From Saccharopolyspora ipomoeae (lineage in GTDB: Bacteria > Actinomycetota > Actinomycetes > Mycobacteriales > Pseudonocardiaceae): a stretch of DNA of 64,000 nucleotides. The position numbers and the translations under genes were made by a program. The DNA is taken from contig NZ_JASAOF010000012.1 of NCBI RefSeq assembly GCF_029952525.1, positions 1 to 64,000 of the forward strand. Direction: 5' to 3'. The notes below the pieces were generated by a model. That model worked only from the letters and a program-made list of their open reading frames with translations. It made no database searches and had not been told where the DNA came from. This document shows positions 8,380 to 15,715 of the stretch, in pieces; position 1 is the first letter of the stretch, and each line of letters starts with the position of its first letter.

Positions 8380-8787
8380 TCAGCCCTCTCCCGGTGTCTC
8401 CACCACGACGTTGGTCGACTTGACCACGGCCACCGCGAGCGACCCGGGCACCAGCCCGAGTTCGCGGACCGCCTCGGTGCTCATCAGCGACACCACCCGG
8501 TGCGGACCGCACTGGATCTCCACCTGCGACATCACCTTGTCCGAGACGATCTCGGTCACCAGCCCCACCCAGCGGTTGCGCGCCGAACGCCCGACGGCCG
8601 ACGGGTCCGGCGCGGACCGGGCCTGGTCGCGGGTGAACTCGGCGAGCGCGGCTCCGTCGACGACCAGCCGTCCGGCCGAGTCGCGCTCCGCGGGCAACTG
8701 CCCGCCGTCGACCCAGCGGCGAACGGTGTCGTCGCTGACGCCGAGCAGCGAGGCTGATTCTGCGATCCGATAGTGCGGCACGCGCAC
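8380..8787 (-). CDS. HTH plus TOBE domain protein, probable Mo-responsive regulator or Mo-binding protein
   Basis: A 135-residue protein. Residues 1-55 look like an excisionase/MerR-type winged helix (YRIAESASLLGVSDDTVRRWV, then RLVVDG). Residues about 66-133 form a TOBE/Mop-like domain of the molbindin type that binds molybdate. This HTH-Mop layout differs from E. coli ModE, which has a larger N-terminal domain and two Mop units. As the first gene of the modABC operon it is a natural candidate for a molybdate-sensing regulator, but it could instead be a Mo storage protein. Regulatory role is inference. Confidence 0.8.
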   Translation of the reverse strand: MRVPHYRIAESASLLGVSDDTVRRWVDGGQLPAERDSAGRLVVDGAALAEFTRDQARSAPDPSAVGRSARNRWVGLVTEIVSDKVMSQVEIQCGPHRVVSLMSTEAVRELGLVPGSLAVAVVKSTNVVVETPGEG

Positions 8788-8942
8788 GACGATACTTCCG
8801 CAGGTGCGGCGAAACTAGGCCCTCTCGACCCGCGAACTCGGATCGTTAACCTCCGCCGCACCCCTGTTGACCAGCGCTCTTGGCGGGCTCGAATCCTCGC
8901 GCGCGATCGAAAATCGTCGGTGCGAGGAGATAGGGTCGAGTT

Positions 8943-10001
8943 GTGAACGCGGTGGACTTGGGAATCCCGCTCGTGCGCCGCTCGACCGACTCCTCCGAAC
9001 GGCCGGACACTCCGGAACTGGTGGACCGCTTCGGCCGGGTGGCGACGGATCTGCGCGTCTCCCTGATCGACAAGTGCAACCTGCGCTGCACCTACTGCAT
9101 GCCCGCCGAGGGTCTGCCGTGGCTCAAGCGCGACGAGATGCTCGACACCGACGAGATGATCCGGCTGATCCGGATCGCGGTCGAGGAGCTGGGCGTGACC
9201 ACGGTGCGCTTCACCGGTGGTGAGCCGCTGCTGCGCCAGGACCTGGTCGACGTCATCGCGGCGACCTCGTCGCTGCCGAGCAGGCCCACGACCTCGCTGA
9301 CCACCAACGGCATCAACCTCGGCGGGTTCGCCGAGAAGCTGGTGACGGCCGGGCTGAACCGGGTCAACGTCTCGCTGGACACCCTGGACCGAGCGGTGTT
9401 CAAGGAGCTGACCAGGCGCGACCGGATGCAGGACGTGCTCGACGGGCTCGCGGCGGCCAAGACGATGAAGCTCGAACCGGTCAAGGTCAACGCGGTGCTG
9501 ATGCGCGGCGTCAACGAGCACGAGGCCCCGGACCTGCTGCGCTACTGCATCGAGCGCGGGTACCAGCTGCGGTTCATCGAGCAGATGCCGCTGGACGCCC
9601 AGCACGAGTGGGACCGCGGCGCGATGATCACCGCCGACGAGATCCTGGAGATGCTGAGCAGGGACTTCACGCTCACCCCGGACGTCGCCGAGCGCGGGTC
9701 GGCCCCGGCCGAGCGCTGGCTGGTCGACGGCGGCCCGGCCACGGTGGGCGTGATCGCCTCGGTGACGAGGCCGTTCTGCGCGGCGTGCGACCGCACGCGG
9801 TTGACCGCCGACGGGCAGCTACGCTCGTGCCTGTTCTCGACGACGGAGACGGACCTGCGCGGACCCATGCGCGAAGGGGCCACCGACGCCGAGCTGATCC
9901 GGCTGTGGCAGGGCGAGATGTGGGCCAAGGCCGCCGGGCACGGGATGGACTCCGGCGAGTTCGCCCAACCATCCAGGCCGATGAGCGCAATCGGGGGTTA
10001 G
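8943..10001 (+). CDS. moaA: GTP 3',8-cyclase MoaA
   Basis: Radical-SAM enzyme of the first step of molybdenum cofactor synthesis, turning GTP into 3',8-cyclo-GTP. The SAM-binding [4Fe-4S] motif is Cys45-x3-Cys49-x2-Cys52; the second cluster is carried by CAAC and a later Cys in QLRSC. FTGGEPLLR and the C-terminal Gly-Gly, both typical of MoaA, are present. Length of 352 is normal. GTG 8943 has GAGGAG about 13 bp upstream. moaD follows after 5 bp. Its partner MoaC is nearby at 12925-13407. Confidence 0.96.
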   Translation: MNAVDLGIPLVRRSTDSSERPDTPELVDRFGRVATDLRVSLIDKCNLRCTYCMPAEGLPWLKRDEMLDTDEMIRLIRIAVEELGVTTVRFTGGEPLLRQDLVDVIAATSSLPSRPTTSLTTNGINLGGFAEKLVTAGLNRVNVSLDTLDRAVFKELTRRDRMQDVLDGLAAAKTMKLEPVKVNAVLMRGVNEHEAPDLLRYCIERGYQLRFIEQMPLDAQHEWDRGAMITADEILEMLSRDFTLTPDVAERGSAPAERWLVDGGPATVGVIASVTRPFCAACDRTRLTADGQLRSCLFSTTETDLRGPMREGATDAELIRLWQGEMWAKAAGHGMDSGEFAQPSRPMSAIGG

Positions 10002-10006
10002 CGGAG

Positions 10007-10315
10007 ATGACCGCGGTGTCGGAGCAGAGCACCGGTCCGGCGGAGGGCGCCGTCTCGGTGCAGGTCCGCTATTTCGCCGGCGCTCGCGCGGCGGCCGGCG
10101 TCCCCGAGGAGACGGTGCTGCTGGCCCGCCCGGCGGGCGCGGCGCCGACCGTCTCCGACGCCATCGCGGCGGCGCTGAACCAGCACGACGAGAAGCTCGC
10201 CAAGGTGATGCCGGCGTGCAGCTTCCTGCTGGACGGCGTGGCCGTGCGGGACCGCGGCACGCTGATTCCCGCTGACGCCACGCTGGACGTCCTGCCGCCG
10301 TTCGCGGGCGGCTGA
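10007..10315 (+). CDS. moaD: Molybdopterin synthase small subunit MoaD
   Basis: Ubiquitin-like sulfur carrier of 102 residues ending in the required Gly-Gly (LPPFAGG), whose thiocarboxylate donates sulfur to precursor Z on MoaE. VRYFAGARAAAGV is the usual MoaD start of domain. There is an N-terminal extension of about 15 residues. ATG 10007 follows the moaA stop by 5 bp with GGAG just upstream. It works with the MoaE half of the fusion protein encoded at 11818-12759. Confidence 0.94.
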   Translation: MTAVSEQSTGPAEGAVSVQVRYFAGARAAAGVPEETVLLARPAGAAPTVSDAIAAALNQHDEKLAKVMPACSFLLDGVAVRDRGTLIPADATLDVLPPFAGG

Positions 10316-10746
10316 AACCCCCGCGCACTGTTTCTTCTGCGCGCGTGCGGGTGCGCGCGAATACAACATGCCCTGGCGTGTCGTACAGCCTCGTCCGGGT
10401 GACTTTCTGGTTGATTCTTCCCTCATTCGATCTTGGTCCGCGGGGCGCTCTCCGGAGCCCCCGCCCGACCGCTTGAACGCCACCCGATCCAGCGACTAGA
10501 CCAATCACGGTCCGTCAGAATGTGAACACACATCGCGTTGGCGCTCTGCCACCCGTGTCCCCCACGACCCGGGGTGGCCCACGCGCGCTCGACGGTTGGT
10601 GACGGCGTGACGGGGGTTCCCCAGTGGGAGCATCGAGGTGACCCAAGCCTCACTTACGGTGATCGATATCAGCCCGGAAACGGTCCGATAACGACGCTCT
10701 GATCAGGCAAAATGATCGGGATCGCCACCCCTTCGGCCGGTGTTAC
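10316..10746. other. Intergenic region after moaD, no gene seen
   Basis: Together with the following leader this forms a gap of about 725 bp between moaD and rpf. This part has no credible start-RBS-domain combination. It contains short GC-rich inverted segments and an AT-richer stretch near 10650-10740 that probably holds the rpf promoter region. Confidence 0.5.
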
Positions 10747-10762
10747 TGTGACCAGCGTCACA
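10747..10762. promoter_or_regulatory. CRP/GlxR-type operator upstream of rpf
   Basis: TGTGACCAGCGTCACA is a perfect match to TGTGA-N6-TCACA, the cAMP receptor protein consensus used by actinobacterial Crp/GlxR. It lies about 280 bp before the rpf start. Mycobacterial CRP (Rv3676) is known to act on rpfA, which supports the call. Confidence 0.75.
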
Positions 10763-10860
10763 TGGTAGAAGATTTCCGATCTTCGGATTGGTTACGTAGT
10801 GTCGCTCCTCGGTCGGCCCCGAACCGATCAGCAAGGAACCCGAGAGCCCGTGGCGCCGAG

Positions 10861-11018
10861 CCTGTCCAGCGGGCCCTCACCCCGAAAACGAAAACGAACC
10901 GGACAGGAACGAGGGACATCTCAGGGCTCCCCGAAAGCTCCGAGATGCCGCCGGCTCCCCCGAGACCGGCGGGCACGGACCCGGCTCCACCCGAAGGAGC
11001 CAGACGAGGGTTCGACCC
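10861..11018 (+). ncRNA. Structured 5' leader of rpf (possible cis-regulatory RNA)
   Basis: Consecutive hairpins precede rpf: CCTGTCC/GGACAGG (10861-10907), CATCTC/GAGATG (10917-10947), CCGCCGG/CCGGCGG (10948-10972), GGCTCC/GGAGCC (10983-11001) and GGG/CCC (11008-11018). Three of the loops contain CCCGA. rpf genes of actinobacteria often have a c-di-AMP (ydaO) riboswitch, but I could not trace that consensus here. Confidence 0.4.
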
Positions 11019-11041
11019 GAGGCGCGGCTGGAGAGAGGGAC

Positions 11042-11629
11042 ATGGGCAAGCACCGCAAGCCTTCGAGTACCAAGCGCAACTTCGCCCGGATCGCCGTTGC
11101 CGGCGCTGTGGTCGCCACCCCGATCGCGATCGCCGCACCCGCCAACGCAGCGGACTGGGACACCCTCGCGCAGTGCGAGAGCAGCGGTAACTGGAGCGCC
11201 AACACCGGCAACGGCTTCTACGGCGGCCTCCAGTTCACCCCGTCGACCTGGGCCGCTTACGGCGGCAGCCAGTACGCCAGCAGCGCCCACAACGCCACCC
11301 GCGAGCAGCAGATCGAGGTCGCGGAGAAGGTCCTGGCCTCCCAGGGCAAGAACGCGTGGCCGGGCTGCAGCGCGAAGCTGAACTGGACCAGCGGCTCGAC
11401 CAAGTCGAGCACCAAGACCGAGTCCACGCCGAAGAAGAAGACCACCACGACGACGACCAAGTCGACGGTCAAGGCGGACGGCGCGGACTACACCGTGAAG
11501 GTGGGCGACACCCTGGGCAAGATCGCGCAGCAGTTCGGCGTGAACTACCAGGACATCGCCGCCAAGAACTCCAGCGTCATCAGCGACCCGAACCTCATCT
11601 TCCCGGGTCAGCAGCTCGACGTGAAGTAA
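11042..11629 (+). CDS. Resuscitation-promoting factor with LysM domain
   Basis: Secreted muralytic enzyme of 195 residues. A signal peptide ends near APANA-ADWD (about residue 36). The Rpf lysozyme-like domain follows (37-110) with catalytic Glu46 in CESSGNW, substrate-site YGGLQF, and Cys45/Cys109 for the domain disulfide. A Thr/Lys-rich linker (about 117-143) leads to a C-terminal LysM peptidoglycan-binding domain (149-195, YTVKVGDTL...PGQQLDV). It cleaves peptidoglycan and promotes exit from dormancy. ATG 11042 is preceded by GGAGAGAGGGAC; a longer in-frame extension is leader RNA. Transcription is probably under the CRP-type site at 10747, with the structured leader in between. Its place beside moaD matches mycobacterial rpfA. 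Confidence 0.93.
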   Translation: MGKHRKPSSTKRNFARIAVAGAVVATPIAIAAPANAADWDTLAQCESSGNWSANTGNGFYGGLQFTPSTWAAYGGSQYASSAHNATREQQIEVAEKVLASQGKNAWPGCSAKLNWTSGSTKSSTKTESTPKKKTTTTTTKSTVKADGADYTVKVGDTLGKIAQQFGVNYQDIAAKNSSVISDPNLIFPGQQLDVK

Positions 11630-11713
11630 GACTGCGCGGTCAGGCATCCCCCAACGCCGACCGGCAAGAGAAGCACGCGCCGTCTCCCCCGACACAGCAC
11701 GTGCTTCGCCAGG

Positions 11714-11757
11714 AGAACCCCTCCACCGCAACGCCCCCAACGCGGTGGAGGGGTTCT
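11714..11757. terminator. Bidirectional terminator between rpf and mog-moaE
   Basis: A 16-bp perfect stem (11714-11729 with 11742-11757, AGAACCCCTCCACCGC and its complement) with a 12-base loop, placed 85 bp after the rpf stop. The convergent mog-moaE gene ends 60 bp further on. The T-tract is weak (TTCT). Confidence 0.8.
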
Positions 11758-11817
11758 TCTCGTGCAGACGAAGTCGAATTACCAGCAACGACGAGGCAAG
11801 GACGGCAACGGAAACCC

Positions 11818-12759
11818 CTAGGGGCAGTTGACCCATTCCTCGGAGTTGTCGTCGAAGACCTGCCGCTTCCAGATGGGGAGCCGCCGCTTCACCTCGTCGA
11901 CGAGCTCGGAGCAGGCGTTGAAGGCCTGCTTCCGGTGCTCGGCGGCGACGGCGCACCCCAGCGCCACATCCCCGATCTTGAGCATCCCGATCCGGTGCGA
12001 CGTGGCGATGGCCCGAACGCCCTCGAACCGCCCGGCGATGTCGGCAGCGACTTCCTGGATGACGTCCTGGGCGATGGGGTGCCCGGTGTACTCGAGTTCG
12101 AGGACGCCGCGTCCGCCGTCGTGGTCGCGGACAACCCCGTTGAAGGTCACGACGGCCCCGGCGGCGTTGTGCTCGACGAGCCGGGCGAGGGCCTCGACGT
12201 CGATGGCCTCGTCGACGACGTCGGCCCGGAGGACGTCGGCCGCGGTGCGGGCGGTCCCGGGGCGGGTGGGCGCGGTGCCGGAGCCGGGGTGGTCGCCGCC
12301 GTGGAGCTGGTCGACGGCGTGGTCGAGGACGCCTCCGAGCACGCCGAGGCCGTCCTTGACGCCGCCGGTGGAGCCGGGGAGGTTCACGATCAGGGTGCGG
12401 CCGCTGACACCGGCGAGGCCGCGGGAGAGCACGGCGGTGGGGACCTCGGGCAGTCCGGCGGCGCGGATGGCGTCGGCGAGCCCGGGGATCTGGTGGTCGA
12501 GGACTCCGGCGGTGACCTCGGGGGTGCGGTCGGTGGGGTTGATGCCGGTGCCGCCGGTGGTGATGACGACGTCGACGCCGCCGTTCACGGCGGTGCGCAG
12601 CTGGTCGCCGACCGGATCGCCGTCGGGGACCACGAACGGGTCGGGAGTGTCGTAGCCCCGGTCGCGCAGCCACTTGACGATCACGGGACCGGTGCGGTCC
12701 TCGTAGATCCCGGCTGCGGCGCGGTTGGACGCGGCGACGACTCGCGCGGTCCTCGTCAT
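11818..12759 (-). CDS. Mog-MoaE fusion: molybdopterin adenylyltransferase and MPT synthase large subunit
   Basis: A 313-residue fusion of two cofactor enzymes. Residues about 1-155 are MogA/MoaB type, with TGGTG near 68 and VSGRTLIVNLPGSTGG near 120, which adenylylates molybdopterin before Mo insertion. After a 15-residue linker, residues about 172-313 are MoaE, with GVVRDHDGGRGV, EYTGHP, HRIGMLKIGD, EHRKQAF and PIWKRQ. MoaE with MoaD turns precursor Z into molybdopterin. In M. tuberculosis the same pair is split into mog (Rv0865) and moaE2 (Rv0866) in this order, so the fusion is of adjacent genes. The two activities flank the product (MPT), so channelling is possible but unproven. Both halves look intact. 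Confidence 0.92.
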   Translation of the reverse strand: MTRTARVVAASNRAAAGIYEDRTGPVIVKWLRDRGYDTPDPFVVPDGDPVGDQLRTAVNGGVDVVITTGGTGINPTDRTPEVTAGVLDHQIPGLADAIRAAGLPEVPTAVLSRGLAGVSGRTLIVNLPGSTGGVKDGLGVLGGVLDHAVDQLHGGDHPGSGTAPTRPGTARTAADVLRADVVDEAIDVEALARLVEHNAAGAVVTFNGVVRDHDGGRGVLELEYTGHPIAQDVIQEVAADIAGRFEGVRAIATSHRIGMLKIGDVALGCAVAAEHRKQAFNACSELVDEVKRRLPIWKRQVFDDNSEEWVNCP

Positions 12760-12831
12760 GGAGACCTCCCGTGGTTTTCCCGGTCCTGGTGCAACGACGA
12801 CCAGTGACTGATTAGTCCCTGCTGCGAATGG

Positions 12832-12903
12832 CGGCGGAGCCGCTGTTTCAGGTGTGGGACTCAGCCCGCACCGCCGCAGGTCCTGCTGCTGGCACCGCCA
12901 CGC
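12832..12903. repeat. Degenerate family C remnant
   Basis: Shares GCGGCGGAGCCGC, CCCGCACCGCCGC and GGCACCGCCACGCA with the borders of family C elements near 29021 and 36021, but lacks the paired 16-bp stem. Lies between mog-moaE and moaC. Confidence 0.4.
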
Positions 12904-12924
12904 ACATCAACCCCGAACCACTTC

Positions 12925-13407
12925 CTAGTCCGCTTCGCGCTCCCAGAGACCGGTCTTGCCGCCCTCCTTGCGCTCGACCTGGACCTGGTCGAGGACCGCG
13001 CCGGGGTCGACGGCCTTGATCATGTCGTGCAGAGCGAGCCCGGCGACGGCGACCGCGGTCAGCGCCTCCATCTCGACGCCGGTGCGATCGGTCGTCTTGA
13101 CCGCGGCGGTGATCCGGACGTCTGTGTCGCCGAGTTCGAGCTCGACCTTGGCGCCGGAGATCGCGATGGGGTGGCACAGCGGGATGAGGTCGGGGGTGCG
13201 CTTGGCGCCCATGATCCCGGCGAGCCGCGCGGTGGCGATGGCGTCGCCCTTGGGCAGCCCGTCGCGGCGCAGCAGCGCGATCACCTCGGCGGTCGTGCGC
13301 ACGACCCCGCTGGCCACGGCCCTGCGGGCGGTGGCGTCCTTCTCGGACACGTCGACCATGCGCGCGGCCCCGGCCGCGTCCACGTGCGTGAGCTCCTCCT
13401 GCGCCAT
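12925..13407 (-). CDS. moaC: Cyclic pyranopterin monophosphate synthase MoaC
   Basis: 160-residue enzyme that converts 3',8-cyclo-GTP from MoaA into cyclic pyranopterin monophosphate. Family motifs are intact: LIPLCHPI near residue 75, TGVEMEALTAV near 107 and LHDMIKA near 125 with the catalytic Lys/Asp region. ATG 13407 gives the normal N-terminus (LTHVD..GAARMVDVSEK). It is upstream of mog-moaE on the same strand, separated by 165 bp that carry a repeat remnant. Confidence 0.96.
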   Translation of the reverse strand: MAQEELTHVDAAGAARMVDVSEKDATARRAVASGVVRTTAEVIALLRRDGLPKGDAIATARLAGIMGAKRTPDLIPLCHPIAISGAKVELELGDTDVRITAAVKTTDRTGVEMEALTAVAVAGLALHDMIKAVDPGAVLDQVQVERKEGGKTGLWEREAD

Positions 13408-13455
13408 GCCCCCGAGCCTAGAGGACCCGCATCCCCCGACCGAGTGCAGGCGACG

Positions 13456-13523
13456 TCGAAGACCCCGGCGTTCGTCGCGCGAGAACCGGGGTTCTCGACG
13501 CGATGGATGCCGGGGTCTTCGAC
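13456..13523. repeat. Triplet-palindrome element, GAAGACCCCGGC type
   Basis: Three ~16-bp units start at about 13458, 13481 and 13505 (pitch 23-24 bp). The middle one, GAGAACCGGGGTTCTC, is nearly palindromic. Outer arms GTCGAAGACCCCGGC (13456-13470) and GCCGGGGTCTTCGAC (13509-13523) are perfect complements. Located between moaC and the malic enzyme gene. Confidence 0.8.
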
Positions 13524-13539
13524 GCGGTGGTGGGAGGGG

Positions 13540-14994
13540 TCAGAAGTCGAGGTCTTCGGCCATGCTCCAGGGGAGGGAGGAGCCTCCTCGGGAGGTGGTT
13601 TCGGCTGGTTTGGCGGCGAGGGCCGCCTTCTTGACGGCGTCCGCGACCGCGGGGGCGACCGCGCTGTCGAAGACGCTCGGGACGATGAAGGAGGCGTTGA
13701 GGCGCTCGCCGTCGACCACGTCGGCGATGGCGTTGGAGGCCGCGAGCATCATGTCGTCGGTGATCTCGTGGGCGTGCGCGTCGAGCAGCCCCCGGAAGAC
13801 GCCGGGGAACGCCAGCACGTTGTTGATCTGGTTCGGGTAGTCGCTGCGCCCGGTGGCCACGATGGTGGCGTGCTGCTGGGCCTCCAGCGGGTCGATCTCC
13901 GGGTCCGGGTTGGCCAGCGCGAACACGATCGCGTCCGAGTTCATCGTGGCCACGTCGTCGGCGGAGAGCAGGTTCGGCGCCGAGACGCCGATGAACACGT
14001 CCGCCTCGCGCACCGCGTCGGACAGCGTGCCGGTGCGGCCCTCGGTGTTGGTGGTGGCGGCGATGTTCTGCAGGTTCTCGTCGGTGTCGCCGCGCCCGGT
14101 GTGCACGATGCCGTTGATGTCGACGGCGATGATGTCGGCGGGCTTCTTCTTCTGCAGCAGGCGGATGATCGCCGAGCCCGCGGCGCCGACGCCGCAGACC
14201 ACGATGCGGCAGTCGGAGATGTCCTTCTCCACCACGCGCAGCGCGTTGCGCAGGGCGCCGAGCACGACGATGGCGGTGCCGTGCTGGTCGTCGTGGAAGA
14301 CGGGGATGTTGAGCTTCTCGCGCAGCCGGGCCTCGATCTCGAAGCAGCGCGGCGCGGCGATGTCCTCCAGGTTGATGCCGCCGTAGACGGGGGCGATCAG
14401 CTCGACGGCGCGGATGATCTCCTCGGTGTCCTGGGTGTCCAGGCACACCGGCCAGGCGTTGACGCCGGCGAACTTCTTGAACAGCGCCGCCTTGCCCTCC
14501 ATGACCGGCATCGAGGCCTCCGGGCCGATGTTGCCCAGGCCGAGCACGGCCGAGCCGTCGGTGACCACGGCGACCGCGTTGCGCTTGATGGTCAGGCGCC
14601 GGGCGTCGTCGGGGTTCTCGGCGATCGCGGTGCACACGCGGGCGACGCCGGGCGTGTAGGCGCGGGAGAGGTCGTCCCGGTTGGCGAGGGCGACGCGGGA
14701 GTTGACCTCGATCTTGCCGCCGAGGTGGACCAGGAAGGTCCGGTCGGAGACCTTGCGGACGCGCACGCCGGGCAGCGCCTCGAGGATCTCGGTGACCTCG
14801 CCCGCGTGGTCGGCGGACTGCGCGTTGCAGGTGATGTCGACGACGATGCGGTCGGCGTGCGACTCGACGACGTCGAACGCCGTGATCACCCCGCCCGCTC
14901 GACCGATCGCGCTGGTCAGGTCACCGGCGGCGGTCGTCGACGGCGGCGCCTCGACGCGAACGGTGATCGAGTACCCAGGACCTGGAACCGGCAT
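13540..14994 (-). CDS. NAD-type malic enzyme with N-terminal ACT domain
   Basis: Oxidative decarboxylation of malate to pyruvate, 484 residues. The first ~75 residues form an ACT-like regulatory domain (ITVRVEAPP...VVDITCNA...[15 protein letters not shown]). The catalytic part has the Tyr of SRAYTPGVA, the Lys of [12 protein letters not shown], the metal-binding ED..AP region ([14 protein letters not shown]) and HDDQHGTA. The nucleotide-binding loop is [11 protein letters not shown] 14994 is chosen; a GTG two codons earlier is also possible (GGGG upstream of both). An ACT domain suggests allosteric control by an amino acid or related ligand, which is inference. It interrupts the mycobacterial moaC-helicase synteny. 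Confidence 0.93.
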   Translation of the reverse strand: MPVPGPGYSITVRVEAPPSTTAAGDLTSAIGRAGGVITAFDVVESHADRIVVDITCNAQSADHAGEVTEILEALPGVRVRKVSDRTFLVHLGGKIEVNSRVALANRDDLSRAYTPGVARVCTAIAENPDDARRLTIKRNAVAVVTDGSAVLGLGNIGPEASMPVMEGKAALFKKFAGVNAWPVCLDTQDTEEIIRAVELIAPVYGGINLEDIAAPRCFEIEARLREKLNIPVFHDDQHGTAIVVLGALRNALRVVEKDISDCRIVVCGVGAAGSAIIRLLQKKKPADIIAVDINGIVHTGRGDTDENLQNIAATTNTEGRTGTLSDAVREADVFIGVSAPNLLSADDVATMNSDAIVFALANPDPEIDPLEAQQHATIVATGRSDYPNQINNVLAFPGVFRGLLDAHAHEITDDMMLAASNAIADVVDGERLNASFIVPSVFDSAVAPAVADAVKKAALAAKPAETTSRGGSSLPWSMAEDLDF

Positions 14995-15250
14995 TGGCAC
15001 ACCCCTGTCGAGCGAACGGCTATGGACGTGGGTGCCGTTCTCCAGCGCCCTCGCAGCAGATCAACTGCCCGGGACGCAAGCCCCTCGATCCCGCTAAGCG
15101 GCCGGAACTTCACCCAGCACGAAAAAGCCTAAAACTTTCCCGACTGTGAGCTAGATCCGGTCCGCTACTCACCGGTCAGCCTTGACAGGGCGCGTTCGGC
15201 GGGGGGACGGAACAGCCGAACCGGCGCGAAGCCGGTCCGGCCGCCGGGTG

Positions 15251-15427
15251 TCACTTGTTGATGACGGTGACCGGGTGCTCGTACGGGACCACGTCCTCGT
15301 TGAGCGGGAACGTCGTGTCCCCGAACGGCGACAGCGCGCCCTGCTTGTCGGCCACCAGCTCGCTGACCGCGTGGTCGCCCTGCGGCCAGCTCGGGTCGAT
15401 GCGGTCCTTCTTCGTCTTGCCGGCCAC
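15251..15427 (-). CDS. Small conserved-looking protein, unknown function
   Basis: A 58-residue acidic protein with no signal or membrane segment. It begins with a basic patch (AGKTKKDR) and continues with a Pro/Asp/Val-rich body. GTG 15427 is preceded by AGGAGG at ideal spacing, the best argument that it is real. It sits between the malic enzyme and helicase-associated genes, the place of small gene Rv0863 in M. tuberculosis; homology to that gene is not checked. Function unknown. Confidence 0.6.
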   Translation of the reverse strand: MAGKTKKDRIDPSWPQGDHAVSELVADKQGALSPFGDTTFPLNEDVVPYEHPVTVINK

Positions 15428-15571
15428 GTCATTCCTCCTGCACATTCCGGCTACGGGTAATCCCAGTCTGCCGGATCGACGCGATCGAACTCACCCAAGG
15501 GTGGCCCAGCTCGCGCCGATCCTCCCCCGCTACTGCGCAGGGACGGGTCACCGCAGAACCCGGGGTGACCG

Positions 15572-15635
15572 GATTTCAATGGAAGTCAGGGGTCCGATCT
15601 CAATGGAACTCGGACCCCTGACTTCCATTGAAATC
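15572..15635. repeat. Triplet-palindrome element, GATTTCAATGGAAGTC type, copy 1
   Basis: Three 16-bp units at 15572-15587, 15596-15611 and 15620-15635 with 8-bp spacers: an exact 16-8-16-8-16 layout. The first and last unit with their spacers form a perfect 26-bp stem (15572-15597 with 15610-15635). Located in the divergent space before the helicase-associated gene. Second copy at 34912-34975. Confidence 0.9.
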
Positions 15636-15715
15636 GTGAAACCTGCCGGTGGGCGGGTGGGGTGGTGCGGGCGAGTGCGGGGAGTCGGGGACGAGTCCTG
15701 GGTATCGTGGACGCG

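Noticed and set aside
10780..11041. c-di-AMP (ydaO/yuaA) riboswitch before rpf
   Set aside because: Expected for actinobacterial rpf genes, but I could not find the conserved GGGGGA...CC and GGGGTGAA segments. Recorded only as a structured leader.
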